Source: Leuconostoc gelidum subsp. gelidum KCTC 3527 (GTDB lineage: Bacteria > Bacillota > Bacilli > Lactobacillales > Lactobacillaceae). From it: a stretch of DNA of 64,000 bases. Under the pieces are notes generated by a model that worked only from the letters and a program-made list of their open reading frames with translations, had not been told where the DNA came from and made no database searches. The stretch covers positions 1 through 64,000 of the forward strand of contig NZ_AEMI01000016.1 in NCBI RefSeq assembly GCF_000166715.1, given 5' to 3'. Below are positions 39,307-47,761 of the stretch, in pieces (within the stretch, counting starts at the first letter, position 1; every line of letters starts with the position of its first letter). A program made the position numbers and the translations under genes.

Positions 39307-39956
39307 TATATTGTTATTTTATCCTGCAGTGTCTCAAAACGTTTCGCCCCTATACCAGAAACTTCTTTAATTTCATCTAATTTTTTAAAACCATCATGCG
39401 CTTCACGATAAGCAATAATCTGTTCCGCTTTTTTTTCACCGACACCCTCCAGTGTCTGTAATTCTTCAGCAGTTGCGGTATTTAAATTAATTTTAGTCAT
39501 TTCTTGACCTGATTCAGCTCCTTGTTGATCAACGGTAACTTTATTTGAAGCCACTTCACCAATTACCGGCACATATAGCATTTGTCCATCAGATAATTTT
39601 TGAGCTAAATTCAATTTTATGGTATCAGCTTCATGTGTCAACCCACCTGCTTTTGCAATAGCAGTTTGTGCACGTGGTGAATTGACAATATCATACACAC
39701 CTGGATTTTTAACAGCACCTTTGACATCAATCATAACCGCTGTCTTGGAACTAATTGAAGTGGCGGCAGCTGAGCTACTTGTGCTACTCATACTGTATGC
39801 AGTTGGCACTGCTACTTCTTTAGGCTGCTTAATGACAATCATAATTATGCAGCCAATCAAAATAATGCCACCTAACAATAACCAAATTTTATAGACTGCT
39901 AATTTATCTTTGATTACATCCAATTTATCTATCACATGTATCACCTCTGAAAACAT
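39306..39956 (-). CDS. comEA: ComEA DNA-binding competence protein
   Basis: A 216-residue membrane-anchored protein with one span (about 23-44), an SLBB-like domain (about 73-130, MIDVKGAVKNPGVYD) and two helix-hairpin-helix motifs at the C-terminus (NLNTATAEELQTLEGVGEKKAEQII). It binds incoming double-stranded DNA for ComEC. The true start may be a GTG at 39935, which has AGAGGTG correctly spaced; the ATG at 39956 lacks a ribosome binding site. Confidence 0.9.
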   Translation of the reverse strand: MFSEVIHVIDKLDVIKDKLAVYKIWLLLGGIILIGCIIMIVIKQPKEVAVPTAYSMSSTSSSAAATSISSKTAVMIDVKGAVKNPGVYDIVNSPRAQTAIAKAGGLTHEADTIKLNLAQKLSDGQMLYVPVIGEVASNKVTVDQQGAESGQEMTKINLNTATAEELQTLEGVGEKKAEQIIAYREAHDGFKKLDEIKEVSGIGAKRFETLQDKITI

Positions 39957-39982
39957 GATACGTTTAAACAGATCATGTCACT

Positions 39983-40014
39983 AAAAAACACCTAACAAAT
40001 TATTGTTAGGTGTT
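39983..40014 (-). terminator. Terminator of the structured RNA
   Basis: A perfect 12-bp stem (39987-39998 with 40003-40014, four-base loop) is followed by six U on the minus strand. It separates the RNA gene from comEA. Confidence 0.9.
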
Positions 40015-40223
40015 AGTTTGGCATGCAGGATTCGCTCCTGCGGGCGACTACTAATTGTCACATCAGTAGTAAAGTCGCGTCACTGCAGTGCAAGCACTGT
40101 TAGTCATAGTGAGAAAATGAGGTTCCACAACCACCATTAACACCTGCGTCTATACGAGACTTGTGATTTAACACGGCAGGCCGCCTTCGGCGCTAATTTT
40201 TCAAGCGCTTCGACTCATCGCAT
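39983..40223 (-). ncRNA. Independent structured RNA, possible 6S RNA
   Basis: A ~240-base transcription unit on the minus strand with its own strong promoter and terminator and no plausible ORF. The start region GTATGC can pair with GCATGC near 40020, closing the molecule. Inside are many hairpins: a GCAGG/CCTGC stem-loop resembling a T-arm (40024-40040), an AGTAGT-based stem (about 40045-40078), CAGTG/CACTG, GGTT/AACC, and a CCTGC/GCAGG arm. Size, closing stem and independent transcription fit 6S RNA. I saw no tmRNA tag, no SRP domain IV and no RNase P core, so the family remains uncertain. Confidence 0.6.
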
Positions 40224-40229
40224 ACAGAT

Positions 40230-40258
40230 AGTATACCAAACTTCTCAATAATAGTCAA
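40230..40258 (-). promoter_or_regulatory. Promoter of the structured RNA
   Basis: TTGACT (40253-40258) and TATACT (40230-40235) on the minus strand are 17 bases apart, with TGG before the -10. This is one of the best promoters in the window. Confidence 0.8.
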
Positions 40259-40325
40259 AAATAAATTCATCATTTAAAAAAATTATACCACTCATCCATG
40301 TCTTATAACCTGTTATAATAGACAC

Positions 40326-40583
40326 ATGATAAAATTAACAAAACTAGAAAAGCACGATATTAGCCGAATTGCTAATCCTAAATACACTGATCTTGCTGAC
40401 GTTTATATACCAGATTCTAACGCTGATTCTAAAAAAATGATGGCAAAATACGTCATTGAAACCTATGATTTAGGTGAACTTTATGGTGTAAAATCGACTG
40501 TATCACACCACATACTAGACTTTACTTATTTGAATGGTGAACAGCAATCACGGATTACGGGTAAAATTGAATACGATGCATAA
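40326..40583 (+). CDS. Unknown protein, 85 residues
   Basis: A small soluble protein with no recognised domain, no membrane segment and a mixed alpha/beta composition (IRKL-type opening MIKLTKLEKHDISRI, later HHILDFTYLNGEQQ). The start has no ribosome binding site; TGTTATAAT ends six bases before the ATG, suggesting a leaderless mRNA. It converges on the gene at 40598 and shares a terminator with it. The function is unknown. Confidence 0.65.
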   Translation: MIKLTKLEKHDISRIANPKYTDLADVYIPDSNADSKKMMAKYVIETYDLGELYGVKSTVSHHILDFTYLNGEQQSRITGKIEYDA

Positions 40584-40615
40584 AACAAGCGATAATCTTA
40601 ATTATCGCTTGTTTT
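40582..40615. terminator. Shared terminator overlapping a stop codon
   Basis: A perfect 15-bp stem (40582-40596 with 40601-40615, CTTA loop) lies between convergent genes. It contains the last codons and the stop codon (40598-40600) of the minus-strand gene. Confidence 0.9.
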
Positions 40616-41095
40616 ATTGTCTGACGCGTCATTCTCTTCAATTTGATTTTGTGCAATCACAATATTAGCCAATTGTTCATCAAACCACTGTGACATTTTT
40701 ATTTTAACACTAGCATCATCATCTAAATACGCAGCAACTGAACTTGCCAATGCAATTTTCAAATTTGATTGACTCACATCAACATTTTCAATAATCATGT
40801 ATATATTAACTTGATTATCTTCTTTTTCCGGCCAAATCAATTTTTTTAATTGGTTTGTGTAACGCAATGGCAAGTTCACAATATTAGTTTCTAAGGTTAG
40901 CGTTGTACCACCCTCGGTTATACCACCGTTAATTTCACCCGCAATATGAATAAAATTATCATCATGAATATGTTCATCTAATATCATAAAAAGATTATCC
41001 AAGGCAATATGATCACCATCTAAAATATTTTCTTTATAAAAATAAATAGCATCTTCCGAAATATTTTCTAATGCCTTTTCACCTGTAATTTGCAT
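40598..41095 (-). CDS. Unknown acidic protein, 165 residues
   Basis: A soluble, acidic protein rich in Asp, Glu and Asn, with no domain I recognise. AAAAGG is about seven bases before the ATG, so it is a convincing gene. Its final residues (KTSDN) are encoded within the shared terminator stem. No operon partner is evident: glmU, upstream on the same strand, ends at its own terminator. The function is unknown. Confidence 0.75.
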   Translation of the reverse strand: MQITGEKALENISEDAIYFYKENILDGDHIALDNLFMILDEHIHDDNFIHIAGEINGGITEGGTTLTLETNIVNLPLRYTNQLKKLIWPEKEDNQVNIYMIIENVDVSQSNLKIALASSVAAYLDDDASVKIKMSQWFDEQLANIVIAQNQIEENDASDNKTSDN

Positions 41096-41201
41096 GGTTT
41101 CATCCTTTTAAATTATGTCAATATTAGTTTACCATAGAATAGTTATTGAATAAGGTTACAACCAAGCATTCAAGTGGCATTATTCTTCAGTTATTATACG
41201 A

Positions 41202-41244
41202 AAAAAGCACTGTATTATGTTCAGATGACATAGTCGTGCTTTTT
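41202..41244 (-). terminator. Terminator of glmU
   Basis: AAAAAGCAC (41202-41210) pairs with GTGCTTTTT (41236-41244), with further imperfect pairing in the loop and a T-run on the minus strand, 25 bases past the glmU stop codon. Confidence 0.8.
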
Positions 41245-41268
41245 ATTTTTAAAAATTATATTTGAGTA

Positions 41269-42642
41269 TTATTTATGTGGCATATAATCCCAAAAATTTT
41301 CCTTGTTAATTTGGCGAGCTCTAGCAATTGCCATAGCATGACCAGGTACATCATTTGTAATAGTTGATCCAGCTGCTGTGATAGCTTCACTAGCAATATT
41401 CACTGGCGCAACAATTTTCGTGTTTGAACCAATAAAGGCACGATCACCAACTACTGTACTGAACTTATTGACACCATCGTAATTAACAAAAATTGTGCCC
41501 GCACCAATATTGACGTCCTCACCAATAGTTGCATTTCCTATATATGTCAAATGACCCGCCTTAGTATTAGCAGCCAATGTTGCTTGTTTCACTTCAACAA
41601 AGTTACCAACGTGCACTTTATCGCCAAGATTTGCTTGTGGTCGCAAATGTGCGTATGGACCAATAGTTACGCTATTAGCTAACCGCGCACTTTCTAGGTG
41701 TGATGAGGTAATCACATTATCATCACCAATGCAACTATCAGAAATGCGTGATCCCTGAGTTATCAAGTTATTTTTTCCAATCACTGTTTGTCCTAGAATG
41801 GTTACGCCACCTTCAATCAATGTGTCTTGACCAATAACCACTGTTGCATCGATAAACGTACTAGCTGGATCTACCAATTCAACGCCCGCAATCATCAACT
41901 GATGATTAATACGTTCATGCATGACTTGATTTGCAACAGACAAAGCCACACGGTCATTGACTCCTTGAGATTCGGTGAAATTCTGTAAAGTATAGGCACC
42001 AATTTGATGGCCAGACTGACGCAAAATATCTAACGTGTCTGGTAAATAATATTCACCCTGCGCATTATTATTTTTTACTTGTGATAGTGATTCAAATAAT
42101 AATTGATTATCAAAAATATACACGCCCGTGTTAACTTCTCGAATACGGCGCTCTGTCACGCTAGCATCCTTTTGTTCGACTATCTTCATTACAGTATCAT
42201 CATCTGCGCGTACGATTCGACCATAACCAGTCGGATCATCTGCAATAGCAGTCAAGACAGTTACTGCGTTGTTAGACCTCTTATGCTCATCGATAAATTC
42301 TGACAACGTTTCGGAACGAAACATTGGCGTATCACCTGACATAATAAGTGTCACACCATGGCTTGATTCGAGTTGTGATTGTGCTTGCTGAACAGCATGA
42401 CCAGTGCCAAGTTGTTGAGACTGCAAAACAAATTCACTACGCGACCCAACATGTGCCTGAACACTTTCAGCGCCAACACCAATGACTGTGATTGGTTTAT
42501 TTTTTGAGAGTGGTTCAACTGCATCTAACACCCAATCAATCATCATTTGGCCAGCAACATCATGTAACACTTTCGGAGCGTTTGACTTCATACGTGATCC
42601 ATTGCCAGCTGCCAATACTAAAACGTTTACTTCATCAATCAT
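41269..42642 (-). CDS. glmU: Bifunctional UDP-GlcNAc pyrophosphorylase / GlcN-1-P acetyltransferase
   Basis: A 457-residue enzyme that makes UDP-GlcNAc for peptidoglycan and wall glycans. The N-terminal uridyltransferase has VLAAGNGSRMKSNAPKVLH (Ser in place of the usual Thr in GTRM). The C-terminal left-handed beta-helix (from about 250) has hexapeptide repeats and the acetyltransferase block HVGNFVEVK, GHLTYIGNATIG. GAGG is 11 bases before the ATG, inside the end of purR, so the two form an operon. Order purR-glmU is common in Firmicutes. Confidence 0.95.
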   Translation of the reverse strand: MIDEVNVLVLAAGNGSRMKSNAPKVLHDVAGQMMIDWVLDAVEPLSKNKPITVIGVGAESVQAHVGSRSEFVLQSQQLGTGHAVQQAQSQLESSHGVTLIMSGDTPMFRSETLSEFIDEHKRSNNAVTVLTAIADDPTGYGRIVRADDDTVMKIVEQKDASVTERRIREVNTGVYIFDNQLLFESLSQVKNNNAQGEYYLPDTLDILRQSGHQIGAYTLQNFTESQGVNDRVALSVANQVMHERINHQLMIAGVELVDPASTFIDATVVIGQDTLIEGGVTILGQTVIGKNNLITQGSRISDSCIGDDNVITSSHLESARLANSVTIGPYAHLRPQANLGDKVHVGNFVEVKQATLAANTKAGHLTYIGNATIGEDVNIGAGTIFVNYDGVNKFSTVVGDRAFIGSNTKIVAPVNIASEAITAAGSTITNDVPGHAMAIARARQINKENFWDYMPHK

Positions 42643-42648
42643 AACTAA

Positions 42649-43482
42649 CTATGCCTCGCGTTTATAAATTTCTTTTGCGTAATTACCAGCAGTAACTATA
42701 ATCGGATCGCCATTTTTAAGATTTGTGTCCACATGTAGCAACGATGTAAAGCGATCGAGCAGGCGTGTTGCTGATCTACCTTCAGCAAACACAGCTGTGC
42801 CAACAACTGTGCCATCAAATTCACTGACAAGCGTTTGCATACCTTGAATGGTACCACCAGCTTTCATAAAATCATCAACGATTAAGACACGAGATCCTGT
42901 ACGTAACGAACGACGAGATAATTCCATTTTTTCAACACGTTTTGAAGATCCTGTCAAATAGTTCACAGAAACTGTTGGTCCCTCTGTGACTTTAGCATCA
43001 TCACGAACGATTACAAAAGGTACATTTAATTGCTCGGCCACTGCTTGTGCTAGTGGCACACCTTTGGTAGCTGCCGTCATGACTGCATCAATGTTATCAC
43101 GTAAATACTGTGTGGCAATTAACCGACCAACTTGACGTAAAATGTCCGGGCGACCTAACAAATCTGACAAATAAACATATCCACCAGGTAACACACGTGT
43201 TTCATCATTGACATATTGACGTATTTCTTCAATAAAAATTTTTGCTTCGTCCTCAGCCATAAACGGTATAAAGCGTGCGCCACCGGCAACACCAGGGACA
43301 GTTTCTAGTAAACCTGTTCCGCGTTCCTGAAATGTCCTTTTTAAAATGGATAAGTCTTCGGAAATAGAAGACTTAGCAGAATCATACCGCTTAGCAAAAT
43401 AGGACAAAGAAATGAGTGTACGAGGGCGCTCAAGCATGTAGCGCGCCATATCAACAAGGCGATCCGAACGACGTGTTTTCAT
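42649..43482 (-). CDS. purR: Pur operon repressor
   Basis: A 277-residue repressor. The N-terminal winged helix (about 1-75, MKTRRSDRLVDMARYMLERP) is followed by a phosphoribosyltransferase-like domain with the PRPP-binding loop VLIVDDFMKAGGTIQGM. In Bacillus it represses purine genes and is relieved by PRPP. An in-frame TTG at 43506 would add eight residues, but MKTRRSDRL matches relatives. The start is preceded by an SD-hairpin-start leader. Confidence 0.93.
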   Translation of the reverse strand: MKTRRSDRLVDMARYMLERPRTLISLSYFAKRYDSAKSSISEDLSILKRTFQERGTGLLETVPGVAGGARFIPFMAEDEAKIFIEEIRQYVNDETRVLPGGYVYLSDLLGRPDILRQVGRLIATQYLRDNIDAVMTAATKGVPLAQAVAEQLNVPFVIVRDDAKVTEGPTVSVNYLTGSSKRVEKMELSRRSLRTGSRVLIVDDFMKAGGTIQGMQTLVSEFDGTVVGTAVFAEGRSATRLLDRFTSLLHVDTNLKNGDPIIVTAGNYAKEIYKREA

Positions 43483-43525
43483 GATGTATAAACGTGCTAT
43501 AAACAAATCAGCACGTATTCTCCTT
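43483..43525 (-). promoter_or_regulatory. purR Shine-Dalgarno plus 7-bp hairpin
   Basis: AAGGAG (43520-43525) precedes a perfect stem ACGTGCT/AGCACGT (43510-43516 with 43492-43498) with an 11-base loop. TTATACATC then leads to the ATG. A five-codon GTG ORF overlaps the stem. Confidence 0.65.
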
Positions 43526-43583
43526 TATAAATATTAGTATTTAAGATTAATTATAACACTTTTAAAACATTAACGTTCGGTAT

Positions 43584-44375
43584 TTAAGCATTTTTTTGAA
43601 ACTGCCAAACAGAAACTAAATAAATTAAAACTTCAATCACTGCAATAAAAAAACTAGCTGGTAAATTTGTTAGATAGGCCAGTGATAAGCCAGACCAAGT
43701 ACCAAATAAAGCAAATATAACGGCTAGAACCATTAATCTTGTAGTAGCTGTTGCATAGTATTTAGCACTTGCAGCAGGCAATGTTACCAATACGAAAATT
43801 AACAGTGATCCAACAAGTTGTGATGAGATACTGACCGACAATGCAATTATCACTAAAAAAATATAGCGTACTGCTTTTTGACGCCCGCTTTGTAGGAAAA
43901 TACCAGCTTCATCAAATGCCAATTGCCGTAATGAACGATAATTAATCAGTAATGTGACAATAACAAAAATTGCTAACACAATTAACAATAACAAATTTTG
44001 TCGACTAATACCTAACACTGACCCAAATAAAATACCAGTGGCGGCTGTCGTACTTGTATGTCCAAGTGCTAAAAATAAAATCCCTAGCCCAATAGCCAAT
44101 GCCGAGATTGCGCTTGTAACATTATCACGTTTTGTGTACCCTGATTCTAATGCCCCAATCGCTAATGATGCCCCGCTTGTTGCAATCATCATGCCAAGCA
44201 GTGCTGGCCAACCAGCAAATAAACCAAAAGCTGCGCCGGCAAATCCAATTTCACTTAAAGTATGTGTTAGAAAAGCATAGTTGCGCGCGACAGCAAATGT
44301 ACCAACAATACCCGCAACAATGCTGACAACTGTTCCTGCCATAAAAGCATTTTGCATAAAATCGTAACTAAACAT
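43584..44375 (-). CDS. Metal-type ABC transporter permease (ZnuB/MntB family)
   Basis: A 263-residue ABC-3 permease with about eight spans. Typical segments are FMAGTVVSIVAGIVGTFAVAR and TLSEIGFAGAAFG. The start at 44375 overlaps the ATPase stop by eight bases, with GAGGTG upstream. It would carry zinc or manganese, with the ATPase and binding protein of the same operon. The metal is uncertain because the binding protein lacks the usual ligands. Confidence 0.85.
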   Translation of the reverse strand: MFSYDFMQNAFMAGTVVSIVAGIVGTFAVARNYAFLTHTLSEIGFAGAAFGLFAGWPALLGMMIATSGASLAIGALESGYTKRDNVTSAISALAIGLGILFLALGHTSTTAATGILFGSVLGISRQNLLLLIVLAIFVIVTLLINYRSLRQLAFDEAGIFLQSGRQKAVRYIFLVIIALSVSISSQLVGSLLIFVLVTLPAASAKYYATATTRLMVLAVIFALFGTWSGLSLAYLTNLPASFFIAVIEVLIYLVSVWQFQKNA

Positions 44376-45069
44376 GACGCACCTCATCTTCCGCATGAAT
44401 ATGCGTCATTTTCATGGTTAATGACTGCAGTTCATCTACTTCTCCTTGGGTTACATGCCCATTTTCAAAAAGCAAATAGCCATCGGCAAACTGCGCCACT
44501 AATTCTAATTCATGTGTGATAAATAAAACTGTTAAATGTTGTGTTTCTTGTAACTGCTTAATAGTCTGTAATAATCGTATTTTATGTTCATGGTCTAAAC
44601 TTGCGGTGGATTCATCTAATATTAACAAGTTTGGTTGTTGAACAAGTGCTTGTGCCACAAATGCCCGTTGCTTTTGTCCACCAGATGCTAAACCCAATCG
44701 TTTGTCACTTATATCTGCCAAATCCATCAATTTTAGCGCTGAGTATACCGCTGCTTTTTCTCGTTTATTCAGCCACAAGCGCCAACCTTTATTATAATTT
44801 AAAGCCACAAATTCAGCTATATTCAAAGGAAAGTCACGTGTTATATCACGAAATTGTGGTACAAATCCGACGCGATTTGTATTTAACTTTAATTCACCAT
44901 CAGTTTGCTGATTTTGACCAATAAGTGCTTTAACAAAACTTGTTTTTCCAGCACCATTTTCACCTAATAAAGCAAAAAAGCGCCCCGTTGGCACATCAAT
45001 ATTAACGTGCGCTAGTATGCTTTTTTCACCATATCGAATACCAAAGTCTTTTGTCCGTATGATACCCAT
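44368..45069 (-). CDS. Metal-type ABC transporter ATPase (ZnuC/MntA family)
   Basis: A 233-residue ATPase with Walker A GENGAGKTS (near 36), signature LASGGQKQRAFVAQALV, Walker B LLILDESTASLD and the switch histidine in FITHEL. The glutamine-rich LGLASGGQKQR region is typical of zinc/manganese systems. It overlaps both neighbours by one and eight bases, so all three are translated together. Confidence 0.88.
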   Translation of the reverse strand: MGIIRTKDFGIRYGEKSILAHVNIDVPTGRFFALLGENGAGKTSFVKALIGQNQQTDGELKLNTNRVGFVPQFRDITRDFPLNIAEFVALNYNKGWRLWLNKREKAAVYSALKLMDLADISDKRLGLASGGQKQRAFVAQALVQQPNLLILDESTASLDHEHKIRLLQTIKQLQETQHLTVLFITHELELVAQFADGYLLFENGHVTQGEVDELQSLTMKMTHIHAEDEVRHV

Positions 45070-45923
45070 TATTTACCACTTTCCACTGGTTTGAAAACTG
45101 CCTGCAGTTGTTCAACAAATGTCAACTGCCATTGCCATACTTTTTGATTCGATGGTAACACCTGATTAAAAGTAATGACTGGTATGTTAGCATTTTTTGC
45201 TAACGCCACTAAATGTCGATCTCGATCAGATTGATCCTGACTTGCAGTCAATACAAAGCGAACTTGTTTGTCACGTATTCGCTTGGCCAGCTTATCAAAA
45301 TCTTCATCTGAGGTAGTTTCGATATTTGAGACATCCGAAATATAGTTTAGTTGTGTCATGAACACTTGTTGCGCATTATTTGTCGCAATATAATGCACGT
45401 TTTTTTCTTGTTTTAAAGCTTCAATACCATTAGACAATGCTTGCGTTTGATCGTTTAATTTTTGACTGTTAGTCATATAATTATTACGATTTCTAGGGTC
45501 TAAATCGCTCAGCAAATCAGACAACCGCGCAATTGTCCTCAAAGTAATCTCTGGACTTAGCCAATAATTTGCATAAGCTTGATTTTTGACTACATCGCTT
45601 GCTACTAATAACTTAGAGTGTAATTTCAAATTACGTCGTTGTGTTAGTAACTGATTTTGATGACTATCAGTAACGAGAATCTCTGCATTTTTGAAAATTG
45701 ATTTTTCATTATCTTGTGCTAAACTACCCGACAATAATGACACATGTCCACTTGTATCAGCAACTGCTTGCGCTATTTGCTGATAAGCCACATTATCAGT
45801 CACAATTTGAACAGGTACATGGTGTGACGGGCGAGTTGCAACCGTCATTTTCATGCCAATTAAAAAAATACCAATTGGTATAAGAGAAATCGTTAAAATA
45901 GCATAAAGCACTTGTTTTTTCAT
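45069..45923 (-). CDS. Metal-type ABC substrate-binding protein with lost ligands
   Basis: A 284-residue protein of the ZnuA/TroA cluster A-I family by its NYWLSPEITLRTIARLSDLL helix and overall layout. It has an N-terminal membrane segment (about 7-25) but no lipobox cysteine. The canonical histidines are missing: DPHVWLSP reads ANYWLSP here (119-121), and the loop that normally carries His near residue 67 reads SGSLAQDNEKS. It may bind a different ligand or act as an adaptor. There is no ribosome binding site; TGAGATAAT ends seven bases before the ATG. Confidence 0.75.
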   Translation of the reverse strand: MKKQVLYAILTISLIPIGIFLIGMKMTVATRPSHHVPVQIVTDNVAYQQIAQAVADTSGHVSLLSGSLAQDNEKSIFKNAEILVTDSHQNQLLTQRRNLKLHSKLLVASDVVKNQAYANYWLSPEITLRTIARLSDLLSDLDPRNRNNYMTNSQKLNDQTQALSNGIEALKQEKNVHYIATNNAQQVFMTQLNYISDVSNIETTSDEDFDKLAKRIRDKQVRFVLTASQDQSDRDRHLVALAKNANIPVITFNQVLPSNQKVWQWQLTFVEQLQAVFKPVESGK

Positions 45924-45946
45924 AACCTAAATTATCTCACAACTAC

Positions 45947-45965
45947 AAAAAAAGCCCAATAGGGC
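45947..45965 (-). terminator. Terminator of veg with embedded downstream promoter
   Basis: A GCCC/GGGC stem (45954-45957 with 45962-45965) is followed by seven T on the minus strand. Its 3' arm supplies TTGGGC, which lies 17 bases before GATAAT, the likely promoter of the downstream binding-protein gene. Confidence 0.7.
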
Positions 45966-45972
45966 ATTTTAT

Positions 45973-46206
45973 TTATTCAGCAAAAGTAATATCAATATTA
46001 TTCGTTAAAATGTCGGTATAACTGTATGACGCGCGTTCAAACTTAGCTTCTTCATCTAGTTCGACAACAAACAGAGAAGGAAACGTTGAACGTAGCACAC
46101 CGGTTCGTTCTGTAATCTTTTTACGTCCGGCTTGTGCAACCACTGTAACGGCTTCGCCAACGTGGGCGTCGAGTTTAATCTTAATGTCTTGCAAACTACT
46201 TGGCAT
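45973..46206 (-). CDS. veg: Veg family protein
   Basis: A 77-residue protein of the Veg (DUF1021) family, linked in Bacillus to biofilm gene control. It has the typical LQDIKIKLDAHVGEAVTV opening and the ERTGVLRSTFPSLFVVELDE core. The start at 46206 has AAAGGTGG correctly placed; an in-frame upstream codon adds 14 residues without support. Its location next to rsmA is conserved. Confidence 0.92.
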   Translation of the reverse strand: MPSSLQDIKIKLDAHVGEAVTVVAQAGRKKITERTGVLRSTFPSLFVVELDEEAKFERASYSYTDILTNNIDITFAE

Positions 46207-46238
46207 TTTTATACCACCTTTCGTGAAAAACTTATTTA

Positions 46239-46267
46239 AGTATAACACAAATAAGCTTTAATTGCAA
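46239..46267 (-). promoter_or_regulatory. veg promoter
   Basis: TTGCAA (46262-46267) and TATACT (46239-46244) on the minus strand are 17 bases apart, with TGT before the -10. Confidence 0.75.
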
Positions 46268-46309
46268 ATTGGACTGTATAATCAAACTCAATCATGAAAA
46301 AATATACAG

Positions 46310-47197
46310 TTATTGCGTTAACTTTTGTTCGCGTAAAGCTAAATATAATGTTGTTAGTTGTGTTAAATTTAAACGTTCTGCACGTATGGAAGGATCGATA
46401 TCCGCTTGTTTTAGAGCTGCTGTTATTTTTTCCTTAATATATATATCTTTGCCATAAGTTTGCAACATATTATTCCAAAGACTTTTACGTCGATGCGAGA
46501 AGCTACCCTTAATAACACCAAATAATCTCTCAGGTTGATCAACAATGACTTGCGGTACTAACGGTGTCAGTTTGACTACTGCTGACTCAACTTTGGGTGC
46601 TGGATTAAATGCTGTTGCCGGTACTTCTATCGCCAACTGAGCATTTGCAAAATACTGGATCGTTAAAGTTAGCACACCATAAGCTTTTGTTCCCACGTCA
46701 GCATTCAATCGATCAGCTACTTCACGTTGCATCATGACCACAATATTATCCCACGTAATGTTAGTACGCAATAACTGCATCAAAATCGGTGTCGTTATGT
46801 AGTAGGGTAAGTTTGCAACCACTTTAACATGAGCATTTTCACCAAATTCTTCGGTAATAATTTGACGCAAATTCATCTCTAAAATATCGCCTGCAATTAC
46901 CTTAACATTATCATAGTCCTTTAACGTTTCCCCTAAAACTTTGACCATTTGTGTATCAATTTCAATAGCCAAGACTTTCTTTGCTGCGCGTGCTATTTGT
47001 TCAGTTAAAGACCCAATTCCTGGCCCAATTTCGATAACATAGTCTTCATTCGTGATATCTGCAGTATCAACAATACCATGTAACACATCTAAGTCAGTTA
47101 AAAAATTTTGTCCGAATTTTTTCTTAGCATGCAAACCGTATGCATTTAAAATAGCTTGTGTTCGTGTTGGATTTGCAATATCTATTATCTCTGCCAT
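46310..47197 (-). CDS. rsmA: 16S rRNA adenine dimethyltransferase
   Basis: A 295-residue KsgA enzyme that dimethylates A1518 and A1519 of 16S rRNA. Motifs are GQNFLTDLDVL, the SAM-binding EIGPGIGSLTEQIA and the catalytic NLPYYITTPIL. AAAGGT is nine bases before the ATG, and it begins three bases after rnmV. The order tatD-rnmV-rsmA is standard. Confidence 0.96.
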   Translation of the reverse strand: MAEIIDIANPTRTQAILNAYGLHAKKKFGQNFLTDLDVLHGIVDTADITNEDYVIEIGPGIGSLTEQIARAAKKVLAIEIDTQMVKVLGETLKDYDNVKVIAGDILEMNLRQIITEEFGENAHVKVVANLPYYITTPILMQLLRTNITWDNIVVMMQREVADRLNADVGTKAYGVLTLTIQYFANAQLAIEVPATAFNPAPKVESAVVKLTPLVPQVIVDQPERLFGVIKGSFSHRRKSLWNNMLQTYGKDIYIKEKITAALKQADIDPSIRAERLNLTQLTTLYLALREQKLTQ

Positions 47198-47200
47198 TAG

Positions 47201-47761
47201 TCATTTACCTTTCAATACTGCCAAAATTTGTATCTGCGTGATTCCAAATTGTTGCACGCGTTTTAACAACTGCTTGCCATTTGTATAACCAATATGTAAT
47301 GACTCACCAACTATTTCGCGACGCTTTCGAGCATCTCGACCATTTAATAGACCATTTTGTAACAAAAATTGCTGATCTACATCAGTTACTATATCAATTT
47401 TAGGTGTCATAACAAATGCCAATGCCTGACGTAATGTATCTGGTTCAGCATGCTCAACGCCCAGCGATTTATGCCAATTATCTTTCTGCGCGCGACCTTC
47501 ACTTTGCGTAATATATGCCTGCTTCGCTGAAGGTACGGCTGTGGTCATAACTTGGCGAATACGTTGGCCATTAAAGTCAGGATCCGTTAGAATAATGACA
47601 CCACGTGTTTTTGCTGCATATTGCGCACGCCGGACAGCATCACCGTTAACAGCACTACCACCCGTTTCAATTGTGTCAGCAACCACTGCACGAGCTAAAT
47701 TTTGGGTATCAGATTTACCTTCAACCACAATCATTTCATTAATATGTGGCCGTTCAATCAT
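47201..47761 (-). CDS. rnmV: Ribonuclease M5
   Basis: A 186-residue TOPRIM-domain nuclease that matures 5S rRNA. The TOPRIM motifs are MIVVEGKSDT, with catalytic glutamate, and ILTDPDFNGQRIR. Its start overlaps the tatD stop by eight bases and lacks a ribosome binding site, so translation is probably coupled. Confidence 0.93.
   Translation of the reverse strand: MIERPHINEMIVVEGKSDTQNLARAVVADTIETGGSAVNGDAVRRAQYAAKTRGVIILTDPDFNGQRIRQVMTTAVPSAKQAYITQSEGRAQKDNWHKSLGVEHAEPDTLRQALAFVMTPKIDIVTDVDQQFLLQNGLLNGRDARKRREIVGESLHIGYTNGKQLLKRVQQFGITQIQILAVLKGK

Noticed and set aside
39983-40223. tmRNA or T-box leader
   Set aside because: No tag-peptide ORF or tmRNA 5' signature. A TGGAACC motif resembles a T-box, but the expected antiterminator/terminator arrangement and specifier stem are not evident, and comEA is not a T-box target.
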